Shown: one piece after another, positions 1 through 7,260 of the stretch | Layout: each line of letters starts with the position of its first letter | Numbering within the stretch: the stretch's first letter is position 1 | Origin: JBBRLA01 sp038231615 | GTDB lineage: Bacteria; Myxococcota_A; Polyangia; Palsa-1104; JAEUJZ01 | Assembly (NCBI GenBank): GCA_038231615.1 | Contig: JBBRLA010000003.1 | Location: 1-37,884, forward strand | Direction of reading: 5' to 3' | Length of the DNA stretch: 37,884 nt | Translations under genes and position numbers: made by a program | Notes under the pieces: model-generated | Told to the model about the DNA's origin: nothing | The model's database searches: none | The model's input: the letters and a program-made list of their open reading frames with translations, nothing else

Positions 1-696
1 CCGCTGTACCGTCTCCAACTCGACGTTCCCCGGCCGGCCGCGCGTCGGCCCCTGCTCGATCGCCTGGATCGCCATGTCCAGGGCCAGGTCCTCGGCCCCG
101 GCGTCCTTGAGCAGGACCGACCTGATCGCTTTGAGCGCACGAGTGATGATGCTCTTCTTGGTTTGCTGGACAATCAGATCACTCAGCAGGTCCCGGCACC
201 TCCGCGAATCCACCTGGGCCACGTCCCCGTGGAAGGTGATGCCGCCGTTGCCCGAGTCGGTGACCTCCTGCGAGAGCCGGCACGTCACCAGAAGGTGCCG
301 AAAGCACCACACCACGCCAACCTGCCGGCCGGGCCACTCTTTGGTCTCGTGCAGCGAGAGGGCGAGCTGCATGAGCCGCGTCCGATCGTCGGCCTCCCCC
401 AGGTTCTGGACGATCTGGTAGATCGTCATGGAGCAGAAGTCCAGGCGCCCCTGATACAGGCCGGACTGGACGTCCTTGGTCATCTGGCTGCGGGCGTGCT
501 GCCCTTGTTCCAGGATCTGGATCTCCGAGGTCACGGCCTCCTTTCCCTTTTGCAGGACGGCGACGCGATCTTCCCAGGTGGCGCAAGCATCCAGGTTCAA
601 AAGGGAAATGCAGGGGCGGACCCGCCGGGCCGGGTGAAAGGCGTCGTTGTGGGCCCGATTCGGATCGGGCCCGTTGTGCTCTTGGGTTTGTTCCAT
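1..696 (-). CDS. Hypothetical protein, 3' end beyond window
   Basis: The reading frame runs from an ATG at 696 leftward through the window edge without a stop, giving 232 visible residues. An in-frame TGA lies about 30 bases upstream of the ATG, which fixes this as the first usable start, although I see no good Shine-Dalgarno. The codons have the GC-rich third positions of the neighbours, and this frame alone reads as balanced protein (for example LYQGRLDFCSMTIYQIVQNL); overlapping frames are Arg/Pro/Gly-rich shadows. The protein looks soluble and mostly helical, with no signal peptide or membrane segment. I do not recognise the family. It is divergent from the SEC-C gene. Confidence 0.7.
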   Translation of the reverse strand, partial: MEQTQEHNGPDPNRAHNDAFHPARRVRPCISLLNLDACATWEDRVAVLQKGKEAVTSEIQILEQGQHARSQMTKDVQSGLYQGRLDFCSMTIYQIVQNLGEADDRTRLMQLALSLHETKEWPGRQVGVVWCFRHLLVTCRLSQEVTDSGNGGITFHGDVAQVDSRRCRDLLSDLIVQQTKKSIITRALKAIRSVLLKDAGAEDLALDMAIQAIEQGPTRGRPGNVELETVQR

Positions 697-760
697 GGGG
701 GAGAAATAAGCGCCGGCAAATGCCGTTCAACCCCCGCCATGTCGATAGTTGAGAATAGTT

Positions 761-802
761 GATCGCCGGGATCTGGCGGGATCTGGCGCCCTGCCGGCGA
801 TC
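761..802. promoter_or_regulatory. Inverted repeat in divergent intergenic region
   Basis: GATCGCCGG at 761-769 and CCGGCGATC at 794-802 are perfect 9-bp arms around a 24-bp centre that carries a tandem GGGATCTGGC. It lies between the divergent genes at 696 (minus) and 890 (plus), where an operator or RNA hairpin would be expected. There is no T-run, so it is not an obvious intrinsic terminator. Confidence 0.35.
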
Positions 803-889
803 CTCTGAAAGCACGACCACGGACTTCTCGGACCCGTGCAAAGGTTGCACTAACTGCCCAACCCGGGTCTCATGCTATGTCCTTGTCCC

Positions 890-1603
890 ATGAACCAGAT
901 CCACGATATGTTTGCTGTATTCGGTACCGATCAACCCCATGGCGCCATGGGCGATCGCCTCTTCGCCGACCAGATGGTCGGCCTGCGCAACCCGCTTATC
1001 AATTTTGGCCGGGATCGGTGGGCCCCGCTCTTGCAGCCCGAATACGTGCGCCGCATGCGCGAGCCCTGGGTTGGCAGCAACAGCGAGCAGCAGATCAGCT
1101 TCGAGACGCTGGGCGAGGTGTGCTGCACCTATCGGTTACCCGAAGGCCGCACCCCGGTGCAGGTCTTCGCCGACGAGGCCCCCGGGTTGTCCGCCGAGCA
1201 GCGCGACACGCTGCGGGGCTGGACCGAGGTCATCAAGGGGCCCTTCGACTTCATCGAGCGGCGCGAGCACCTGAGCGTAGTGACCCAGATCGACTCGACC
1301 GGCCGATCGTTTCAGGTCCACTCTCCGATGATGGCCCTCCTTCCCGAACTCCTGGGCCCGGGCATGTTGCTGCTCGGGCGGCTGGTCCCGGTCCGTGACT
1401 TCTTCATCAACCTGGGCGCCTTCCAGATCGTTGTGCCGGAGGCCCGGGACCAGGTCGTCCGCTTTTATCGACAGAAGTTTAACCGCAACGTGAGGAGCCA
1501 GGCGCGGTGGACGCCGATGGGAGGTCAGAACGCGCCGGCCTCGACGGCGCCGTGCCCGTGCAGCAGCGGACGCCGATACAAGAAATGCTGCCAGCCCCGC
1601 TGA
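890..1603 (+). CDS. SEC-C motif protein
   Basis: A protein of about 237 residues whose C-terminus is a complete SEC-C zinc-binding motif, CPCSSGRRYKKCC, just before the stop. SEC-C motifs (known from the SecA C-terminus and many uncharacterised bacterial proteins) bind one zinc through CxC...C(C/H) and often mediate ribosome or chaperone contact. The rest of the protein (residues 1-215) is not recognised; it has hydrophobic stretches around MMALLPELLGPGMLLLGRLV but no confident membrane segment. Two in-frame ATGs, 872 and 890, are possible. Neither has a clear ribosome-binding site; 890 is chosen because the intervening residues are Cys/Pro-rich and unlike a protein start. The zinc motif is certain; the cellular role is unknown. 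Confidence 0.75.
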   Translation: MNQIHDMFAVFGTDQPHGAMGDRLFADQMVGLRNPLINFGRDRWAPLLQPEYVRRMREPWVGSNSEQQISFETLGEVCCTYRLPEGRTPVQVFADEAPGLSAEQRDTLRGWTEVIKGPFDFIERREHLSVVTQIDSTGRSFQVHSPMMALLPELLGPGMLLLGRLVPVRDFFINLGAFQIVVPEARDQVVRFYRQKFNRNVRSQARWTPMGGQNAPASTAPCPCSSGRRYKKCCQPR

Positions 1604-1652
1604 GAGGACCTGGATCGTCTGGTGCCCTTCCTTTTCTTTTGACGGCGCAACC

Positions 1653-1681
1653 TTCGAGTGGCAGTAATGGCCCATTATAAT
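1653..1681 (+). promoter_or_regulatory. Predicted sigma70-type promoter of the helicase operon
   Basis: A perfect -10 hexamer TATAAT lies at 1676-1681, with a weak -35 TTCGAG at 1653-1658 and a 17-bp spacer. It sits in an AT-rich leader of about 200 bp ahead of the helicase gene. The same leader has a perfect hairpin GTGCCC-TTCC-GGGCAC at 1770-1785 followed by a second TACTAT/TATACA box just before the ATG at 1809, so a second, operator-controlled start is possible. The AT-richness contrasts with the host sequence and marks the island border. Confidence 0.4.
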
Positions 1682-1769
1682 GAAAAAAAGAAGCAACCAG
1701 AGAGTGACGAGATAATCACGGTGGACACCTCGTCCCCTTCGTCCCCTCGAAAAGAGCAGCGAAAAGAAG

Positions 1770-1785
1770 GTGCCCTTCCGGGCAC
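1770..1785 (+). promoter_or_regulatory. Hairpin or operator upstream of helicase gene
   Basis: GTGCCC, a TTCC loop and GGGCAC form a perfect 6-bp stem, 23 bases before the helicase start codon and directly upstream of a TATACA-like box. This is the right place for an operator of an XRE-type regulator such as the one at 5462-5689, but no matching dyad was found elsewhere. Confidence 0.3.
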
Positions 1786-1808
1786 TCGATACTATACAGT
1801 GAACTGAA

Positions 1809-4334
1809 ATGGCGATCGACTTCAAGAAGAAATTAATATCCAAAGCCACGGAAGTGGTGATCGATCCTATCAAACTCTATGATACGCTCGATCGAGCCAC
1901 TGATAAAGGCCCACTTCGACCGGCACAGGAGGCCGTTCTGAGTGGCTGGTTCTCGTCGGGGCGCGAGAAAAGAGACATTATTGTTAAGCTGCATACCGGA
2001 CAGGGTAAGACCCTTATTGGGTTGCTCATGTTGCAGTCGCGGTTGAACGAAAAAAAGGGACCGGCGCTATATCTGTGTCCAGATAATTATTTGATTGAGC
2101 AATCACGCGCTCAAGCTAAGCAGTTCGGCATCACCACATGTATTGCCGATCCAGATATCCCAGACGAATTCTCCGATGGTAAAAAGATTCTCGTAACGTC
2201 TGTTCAAAAGCTCTTCAATGGGCTCACTAAGTTTGGACTTGGTCGCAGGTCTCTGCAAGTCGGTGCGCTTCTTATGGACGATGCCCACGCATGTTCAGAT
2301 ATTATCAGGGAGCAAACGCGGATTCGACTACCAAAAGACGACCAAGCATATAGTTCTATTAGAGCGCTCTTCGCTACCGAACTTGAACAACAAGGCATTG
2401 GAACCTATGCGGATATCTGTCATGACAAGCACGACGCTCTGCTTCCAGTCCCCTATTGGGCTTGGGTTGAGCGTGAGTCGGAAGTCGCGAGAATTCTATC
2501 GAGTGGGAGCGATCGCAAACCCATCAAGTTTGCCTGGCCGCTTTTAAAAAACATCTTAGGTTATTGCCAGTGTCTAGTCTCTGGCGGAGCCGTTGAGATC
2601 GAGCCTTATATTCCTCCGCTTGATTTGTTCGGAACATACTGGAATGCTCTACATAGGATTTTCATGTCGGCAACTGTGACCGACGATGCTTTCCTAGTAA
2701 AGGGTCTTCGCCTGTCATCTGAAACTATTCTTTCTCCGCTCACCTATGAAAAGGAGCGCTGGTCAGGAGAGAAGATGGTTCTCGTTCCATCGCTCATGGA
2801 CGAATCGCTAACTCGAACAGAGATAGTGAACCTCTTTGGACCTCCATCAACAGGTCGTAAGTACGGCATCGTGGCTCTTGCTCCTAGTTTCAATTCAACG
2901 AAAGACTGGCAAGCTTGCGGTGCAAGAATCGCAACCAAGGATACAATTATCGAGGAAGTTGAGCGACTACGACAATGTAACTACCAAGAGACAGTGGTAT
3001 TAGCCAACAGGTATGATGGCATTGATTTGCCGGACGACACCTGTCGTATACTCATATTTGATTCGAAGCCTTACTCGGAAAACCTAGTCGATCTGTATCA
3101 AGAAGATTGTCGCCCTGATAGCGCTGCTACATTGATGCGCACTGTTCGCGACGTCGAGCAAGGTCTAGGCCGAAGTGTCCGAGGAGAGAAGGATTACTCT
3201 GTAATCGTCCTTATCGGGCCTGACCTAGTACGCCTCATCCGTGATAAGAACTCTCGAAAGTTCCTATCTAGCCAGATGGATACCCAGATCGGAATCGGCC
3301 TTGATGTCACCAATTGGGCATGTCAAGAAATTGAAAAAGGTGAGATTCCGAGGGTAGCCTTCAATGATGTGGTTCGGCAATGCATTAGCCGAGATGCGGA
3401 CTGGAAGGCATTTTATGTTGAGCAGATGGAAGCAGTAAAACCAGTTGGCCCCAACGAGCGAATTTTGAAACTTTACGAGGCTGAATTGGCATCTGAACAA
3501 GCCTATCAATCTGGTGATTATGGCGGCGCGACCAAAATGATGCAGAAGCTATTGGATGACAAATTGGCGGCTGGTGATGACCGCGCCTGGTATTTGCAGC
3601 AGATCGCAAGATACAATTATAAAGCTGCTCGAACTGAGTCTCAAGGTTATCAGGTAGCAGCCTACAATGGAAATCGCCGTCTACTTCGGCCCCCTGAAGG
3701 CGTCACGATAGCGAAGCTTACAATAGTGAGTCAGGGGCGCGTTGATCGGATTGTCAAGTGGATAAATCAGTTCGAAAACTATCAGCAACTCGCTGTTGCA
3801 GTCGGCGATATCCTTACCAATCTATCGTTCGGTGTAAAAGCTGACAAGTTCGAGCATGCATTAGATGAGCTTAGTCGGGCAATCGGGTTCATAGGAGAGC
3901 GACCTGATAAGGAGTGGAAAGAGGGTCCTGACAACCTCTGGGCATTGGACGACACTCAATACATCCTATGGGAGTGCAAGAACGAGGTCACGGTTGATCG
4001 CGCAGATGTAAATAAGTATGAATCCGACCAAATGAACCGCTCTTGCTCTTGGTTTGGCAAGCACTACGCAGGATATCAGGCTAAGAAGATCCTCGTGATT
4101 CCTACCCATAAGGTTGCTAGTGCTGCTGCGTTTTCTCATCATGACGTCCAAATCATGCGTGTGCTAGAACTCGGGCGCCTAGTGAAGGCTGTTCGTAGCT
4201 TTTTCAAATCCTTCGAGTCTCTTAACCTACGGGATCTTTCAGCTACAAATATCCAACTACTTGTCGATAGCCACAATTTGTCAGTAACCAAACTAACAGA
4301 TTCGACTTATACGAAGCCGTTCAAGAATCATTGA
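1809..4334 (+). CDS. SF2 helicase with C-terminal PD-(D/E)XK nuclease domain
   Basis: An 841-residue protein. Residues 36-300 form the first RecA domain of a superfamily 2 helicase: motif I HTGQGKT at 62-68, motif II DDAH at 157-160, motif III SAT at 287-289. The second RecA domain follows, with a motif V-like stretch ANRYDGIDLPDD (399-410) and motif VI QGLGRSVRG (451-459), a pattern typical of DinG/XPD-style helicase C2 domains. Residues 540-610 are TPR-like helices. The C-terminal 160 residues contain PD at 707-708 and ECK at 722-724, the spacing of a PD-(D/E)XK nuclease. The gene is much richer in A/T-ending codons than its neighbours, which suggests transfer. It is followed after 122 bp by the metzincin-like gene. 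Inferred role: ATP-driven DNA translocation and cleavage in genome defence. No known system name is assigned. Confidence 0.8.
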   Translation: MAIDFKKKLISKATEVVIDPIKLYDTLDRATDKGPLRPAQEAVLSGWFSSGREKRDIIVKLHTGQGKTLIGLLMLQSRLNEKKGPALYLCPDNYLIEQSRAQAKQFGITTCIADPDIPDEFSDGKKILVTSVQKLFNGLTKFGLGRRSLQVGALLMDDAHACSDIIREQTRIRLPKDDQAYSSIRALFATELEQQGIGTYADICHDKHDALLPVPYWAWVERESEVARILSSGSDRKPIKFAWPLLKNILGYCQCLVSGGAVEIEPYIPPLDLFGTYWNALHRIFMSATVTDDAFLVKGLRLSSETILSPLTYEKERWSGEKMVLVPSLMDESLTRTEIVNLFGPPSTGRKYGIVALAPSFNSTKDWQACGARIATKDTIIEEVERLRQCNYQETVVLANRYDGIDLPDDTCRILIFDSKPYSENLVDLYQEDCRPDSAATLMRTVRDVEQGLGRSVRGEKDYSVIVLIGPDLVRLIRDKNSRKFLSSQMDTQIGIGLDVTNWACQEIEKGEIPRVAFNDVVRQCISRDADWKAFYVEQMEAVKPVGPNERILKLYEAELASEQAYQSGDYGGATKMMQKLLDDKLAAGDDRAWYLQQIARYNYKAARTESQGYQVAAYNGNRRLLRPPEGVTIAKLTIVSQGRVDRIVKWINQFENYQQLAVAVGDILTNLSFGVKADKFEHALDELSRAIGFIGERPDKEWKEGPDNLWALDDTQYILWECKNEVTVDRADVNKYESDQMNRSCSWFGKHYAGYQAKKILVIPTHKVASAAAFSHHDVQIMRVLELGRLVKAVRSFFKSFESLNLRDLSATNIQLLVDSHNLSVTKLTDSTYTKPFKNH

Positions 4335-4456
4335 TTAATACAATTGACCAGGCTCCATATCGACACAGCCGACCTGGTTAGGACGGTCAGGTGATTACGA
4401 TGTTGGCGGGCCGGCGCTGTGCCAAGTGAGTGAAGTGAGTGAGCAGGAGCGTTGCG

Positions 4457-5377
4457 ATGAGCATTCAGGTCGTTCTCATTCCGGATCACACTTCCCGGGG
4501 CTTCCTTCAACCGATGGCCGCGCTGTTGAACTCTCAGCAGGACGACTTCGAGATTCAGGTATGTACGAAGATCCCAATGGTAAGCACCCTGCATCAGGCT
4601 GATATGGACATCGACATTGTCGAGGGCATGGATGATGTCGCGCGGTGCAAAGTAGCCCTCGGACTTCGCGACAAGGATCTCCTGGTGCGATTCATCGGCG
4701 CTGTTCTTTCGTCGCGGGCGCATGGCCTGACCAACTTATTTGTCGCCGGTTCGAAGCTGAGCGAACAACCGCCCCGAGTTACGATCATTTCGACCCGATT
4801 TATCAAGAACGAACTCCTGCCCGCGGACCCAGCGTACAACAGACAACGGCACGCTCTGTGTCATCTCGTCGTTTGCAGCATGCTCGGTGCGTTCTTGGAT
4901 ATGATCGCGCATTCCGATCGTGGCTGCCTGCTGGACTTCAACTCGTCTACGCCGAATATTGGACGAAAGATAGACATCGGGTATTCGTTCTGCGACGACT
5001 GCCTTCAGCATATCGAGCGCCATCCGCTCGGTAACTCGATCTCGATCATCTGCGGAGCCTTGAAGGCGTCAGGAGAAGGATCTATGCTGCCCGGCGTGGG
5101 ATCCAAATCCGATGTAGCGATCCCAGCCCATCCCGCATGGCTGATGGACTTGGAATCTAGCTCGCTGACCATTGTCAGTCTGCGCAGAGCGATGAGGGCA
5201 ACACTACGCGGAGACGCAGATTTGGACGCCTTCTGCCAGAACTACTTTTCGTCGGCCTACGATCGTTTCAGCAGTGGTATGGAGCGCACGCGGAAACTCA
5301 ACATTTTCTTTGAGCAAATTGTTGATCTTGCCTTGATCAAGAAGCGCTTGATCGAGCATTACCTAGAGGCTGGCTGA
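4457..5377 (+). CDS. Helicase partner resembling a degenerate archaemetzincin
   Basis: A 306-residue protein. The ATG at 4457 is chosen over the GTG at 4439 because AGGAG lies 7 bases ahead of it. I see a possible relation to archaemetzincin-type zinc proteases: HALCH at 132-136 sits where HExxH would be, followed by GCLLDFNSS near 156 and FCDDC at 178-182, matching the order HExxH / CxM-like / CxxC of that family. The catalytic Glu is replaced by Ala and the third metal ligand is unclear, so peptidase activity is doubtful. The C-terminal 100 residues are helical and unassigned. Codon use is intermediate, less AT-rich than the helicase. The co-directional position 122 bp behind the helicase-nuclease suggests a sensor or specificity subunit of the same system. 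Family assignment is tentative. Confidence 0.7.
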   Translation: MSIQVVLIPDHTSRGFLQPMAALLNSQQDDFEIQVCTKIPMVSTLHQADMDIDIVEGMDDVARCKVALGLRDKDLLVRFIGAVLSSRAHGLTNLFVAGSKLSEQPPRVTIISTRFIKNELLPADPAYNRQRHALCHLVVCSMLGAFLDMIAHSDRGCLLDFNSSTPNIGRKIDIGYSFCDDCLQHIERHPLGNSISIICGALKASGEGSMLPGVGSKSDVAIPAHPAWLMDLESSSLTIVSLRRAMRATLRGDADLDAFCQNYFSSAYDRFSSGMERTRKLNIFFEQIVDLALIKKRLIEHYLEAG

Positions 5378-5461
5378 AGTGGGGACTGACTGTCACCAGC
5401 ATCCCCTTCTCGTTGAGGAGGAGGTGGCCTTCATCCGATCCCCAAATCTAAGGTCTGCTAC

Positions 5462-5689
5462 TCAGGTACTCGTTTCGTCCATTGCCAGCAGTTCAGGGAG
5501 GGTCACGCCGAACGCATGACAGAGCTTGAGCAGGGTGCTGATTTTCGGATCTGTCTGCCCGTATTCGATCTTCTGAATCGTCCGCCACGCCAGCCCGAAG
5601 TCCTCCAAGTCTTCCTGCCTCAACCCACGTGATTCGCGCATCTGACGCACTCGCCGAGCGAAACGCGACTGAAATTCCGTCAAATCCAC
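5462..5689 (-). CDS. XRE-family HTH transcriptional regulator
   Basis: A 75-residue, single-domain protein that is almost entirely a lambda-repressor-like helix-turn-helix. FARRVRQMRESRGLRQEDL is helix 1 and the turn, FGLAWRTIQKIEYGQTDP the recognition helix and the conserved E-G-x-x-x-P segment, then LLKLCHAFGVTLPELL as helices 4-5. It starts with GTG at 5689 (an in-frame TGA lies just upstream). It converges on the helicase-partner gene (84 bp between stops) and diverges from the HTH-methyltransferase gene, so it could regulate either. Small XRE proteins beside helicase-nuclease pairs often act as cassette repressors; here that is inference from position. Confidence 0.85.
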   Translation of the reverse strand: MDLTEFQSRFARRVRQMRESRGLRQEDLEDFGLAWRTIQKIEYGQTDPKISTLLKLCHAFGVTLPELLAMDETST

Positions 5690-5718
5690 ACACAGGGATT
5701 GTCATCATCCGATCTTGG

Positions 5719-5726
5719 GTGTACAC
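5719..5726. promoter_or_regulatory. Palindromic GTGTACAC, candidate operator
   Basis: An 8-bp perfect palindrome lies in the 81-bp region between the divergent XRE gene (start 5689) and the HTH-methyltransferase gene (start 5771). Both neighbours encode HTH domains, so a shared operator is plausible. The site is short and could be chance. Confidence 0.25.
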
Positions 5727-5770
5727 GTACTGTGGTGTGCCCGACCTGGGCGCGAATAATTTGACATTCG

Positions 5771-7021
5771 ATGGAGTCGCCCATGACCCCCCACCCCTGG
5801 GCCCAGACCCTTCGCGCCGCCCGCGAGGCTGCTCACCTCACCCGCCCCCAACTGGCCCGCCGCGCCGGCCTCTCCGAAAGCTCCCTCAAAAACTTTGAGT
5901 CCGGCCGCTGCCATCCCTCCCCGGCCAGCCTGCACCTGCTCCAGGCGGTCCCCGAACTCCGCCTCCAAGGCTTCGCCCCCCAAGCCCCCGACAGCCTCTT
6001 CTGGCCGAATTGCTGGCTGGCCCCGGACTTCGACCCCATCAAGATGGCCCGCGAGCTGGAACTCCAGGTCAACGGCCGCGGCGGGCATCTGGATCAGACT
6101 TCGCTCTACCTGGACCCCCTCTCCGCCGCCTGCTGGTGCGCCCTGGCCGAGGAAGAGGGCTACCTGGCCGCTCGTGCCGAGATGCCGCTGGACCGCGCCG
6201 CCCTGCAAGCCCGCCACTGCGCCGGCCCGGCCGCCCTGGATGTCATCGGCCTCGGCTCCGGCGACGCCAGAGAAGAGGTCCGCCTGGTCCACCATCTGGT
6301 CCGCGAACCCGCCGACCCCAACCACCCCCGCGACCTGCGCCTCTTCCTGCTGGACATCAGCCAGCCGCTGCTGGGCGCCGCCTACCGCCATGCGGACTCC
6401 CGCCTGCGCCCCCACGGCGTCGCTGTCTGCGCCATTCAGGGGGACTTCCACCATCTTTCTCGCTATACCCAGCTCCTCCGCGACCCCGAGGGCCGCCCCC
6501 GTCGCCGGCTTGTCTGTCTGTTTGGCAACACGTTCGCCAATCTCCACAACGAGATCCTCTTCGTCCGCAACAGCCTGATCGGCTTCGCCCCGGGCGACCT
6601 GCTCCTGCTGAATGTCCCGCTGGTCTGCGCCCCCGCCGACCGGCCCGATGAGATCCTGCGCCGGGACCCGCGGCTCTCGGGCCGACTGCCCCAGTCGCTC
6701 TCGGGCATCCAGGGCCGCTACGAGGAATGGCTCACCGGCCCGATCCGCCGCTACGGCAAGGGGGTACATTCCGTGGAGCTGAGCACGCACCTGGACACGG
6801 CAGCCTGCCCGGTCCCCGGCTCCTATGCCGCCGAAGTCCGGGCTCGGGTCCACCTCATCAACGGCGAGGAGCGGTCATTTTCGTTGATATACCTGAAGCG
6901 CTACGACGTGCAGAAGCTGGTCGAGTGCATGCAAAAGGAGGGCTGGGCCCCCGTCGATGGCTGGAAGTACGCCGAGCAGCATCACCCGCGGCTCCTCTAT
7001 CTATTCCGCAAGCAGGGGTAG
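5771..7021 (+). CDS. HTH domain fused to EgtD-like SAM methyltransferase
   Basis: A 416-residue protein. Residues 10-55 form an XRE-type helix-turn-helix (LRAAREAAHLTRPQLARRAG then LSESSLKNFESGRCHPS). From about 120 onward it resembles the histidine-specific N-alpha-methyltransferase family (EgtD/DUF2260): motif I IGLGSGD at 159-165, acidic motif LLDIS at 193-197, and FGNTFANL at 251-258, which matches the family's G-N-x-x-N-L SAM loop. Known members trimethylate histidine for ergothioneine synthesis, but no EgtB or other ergothioneine gene is nearby, so the substrate is unknown. The start could also be the ATG at 5783. It is followed by 240 bp and then the promoter of the PspA-like operon, so it is likely monocistronic. 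The fused DNA-binding domain suggests autoregulation or recruitment to DNA. Confidence 0.8.
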   Translation: MESPMTPHPWAQTLRAAREAAHLTRPQLARRAGLSESSLKNFESGRCHPSPASLHLLQAVPELRLQGFAPQAPDSLFWPNCWLAPDFDPIKMARELELQVNGRGGHLDQTSLYLDPLSAACWCALAEEEGYLAARAEMPLDRAALQARHCAGPAALDVIGLGSGDAREEVRLVHHLVREPADPNHPRDLRLFLLDISQPLLGAAYRHADSRLRPHGVAVCAIQGDFHHLSRYTQLLRDPEGRPRRRLVCLFGNTFANLHNEILFVRNSLIGFAPGDLLLLNVPLVCAPADRPDEILRRDPRLSGRLPQSLSGIQGRYEEWLTGPIRRYGKGVHSVELSTHLDTAACPVPGSYAAEVRARVHLINGEERSFSLIYLKRYDVQKLVECMQKEGWAPVDGWKYAEQHHPRLLYLFRKQG

Positions 7022-7186
7022 TCGAGCAATCATGCGACCTACTCGACAAGCCGACCACGTCGCCATCCTAGCCTTCATGCTACAGGAGTATATGTTGGCA
7101 CGACGTGAGCGGATGCGAGAGGCTCTCAGCTTGAGACCGCCCAGGTCCCGATCGAGATCCACTGATCACGGCTGTGAGGAGAGCCA

Positions 7187-7201
7187 GGCACGCTTCGTGC
7201 C
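7187..7201 (+). terminator. Short GC-rich hairpin after methyltransferase gene
   Basis: GGCACG, loop CTT, CGTGCC form a perfect stem about 170 bp downstream of the methyltransferase stop and 10 bp ahead of the -35 box at 7211. No T-run follows, so termination is uncertain. It may separate the two transcription units or be part of the promoter region. Confidence 0.25.
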
Positions 7202-7210
7202 AAGGGTCAC

Positions 7211-7240
7211 TTGACGTACCCTCGGTACAGGGGCTAGGCT
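7211..7240 (+). promoter_or_regulatory. Predicted sigma70 promoter of the PspA-AAA+-TerB operon
   Basis: TTGACG at 7211-7216 and TAGGCT at 7235-7240 are separated by 18 bp, and the ATG of the first operon gene follows at 7261. This implies a very short leader of about 14 bases. It is the best promoter-like match in the 240-bp gap and supports treating the five downstream genes as one transcription unit. Confidence 0.45.
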
Positions 7241-7260
7241 TGCTGTGGCAGGGCACCCAG

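Noticed and set aside
179..850. Long minus-strand frame overlapping the partial gene at 1-696
   Set aside because: It is Arg/Pro/Gly-rich with no structure, and a different minus-strand frame from 696 reads as normal protein and extends beyond the window edge.
5705..6853. Long open frame on the minus strand opposite the HTH-methyltransferase gene
   Set aside because: High-GC antisense shadow. The plus frame carries HTH and SAM-binding motifs; the minus frame is Gly/Ala/Gln-rich without motifs.
5771..7021. Ergothioneine biosynthesis locus
   Set aside because: Only an EgtD-like domain is present; no EgtB/EgtC/EgtE homologue lies nearby and the HTH fusion is not typical.
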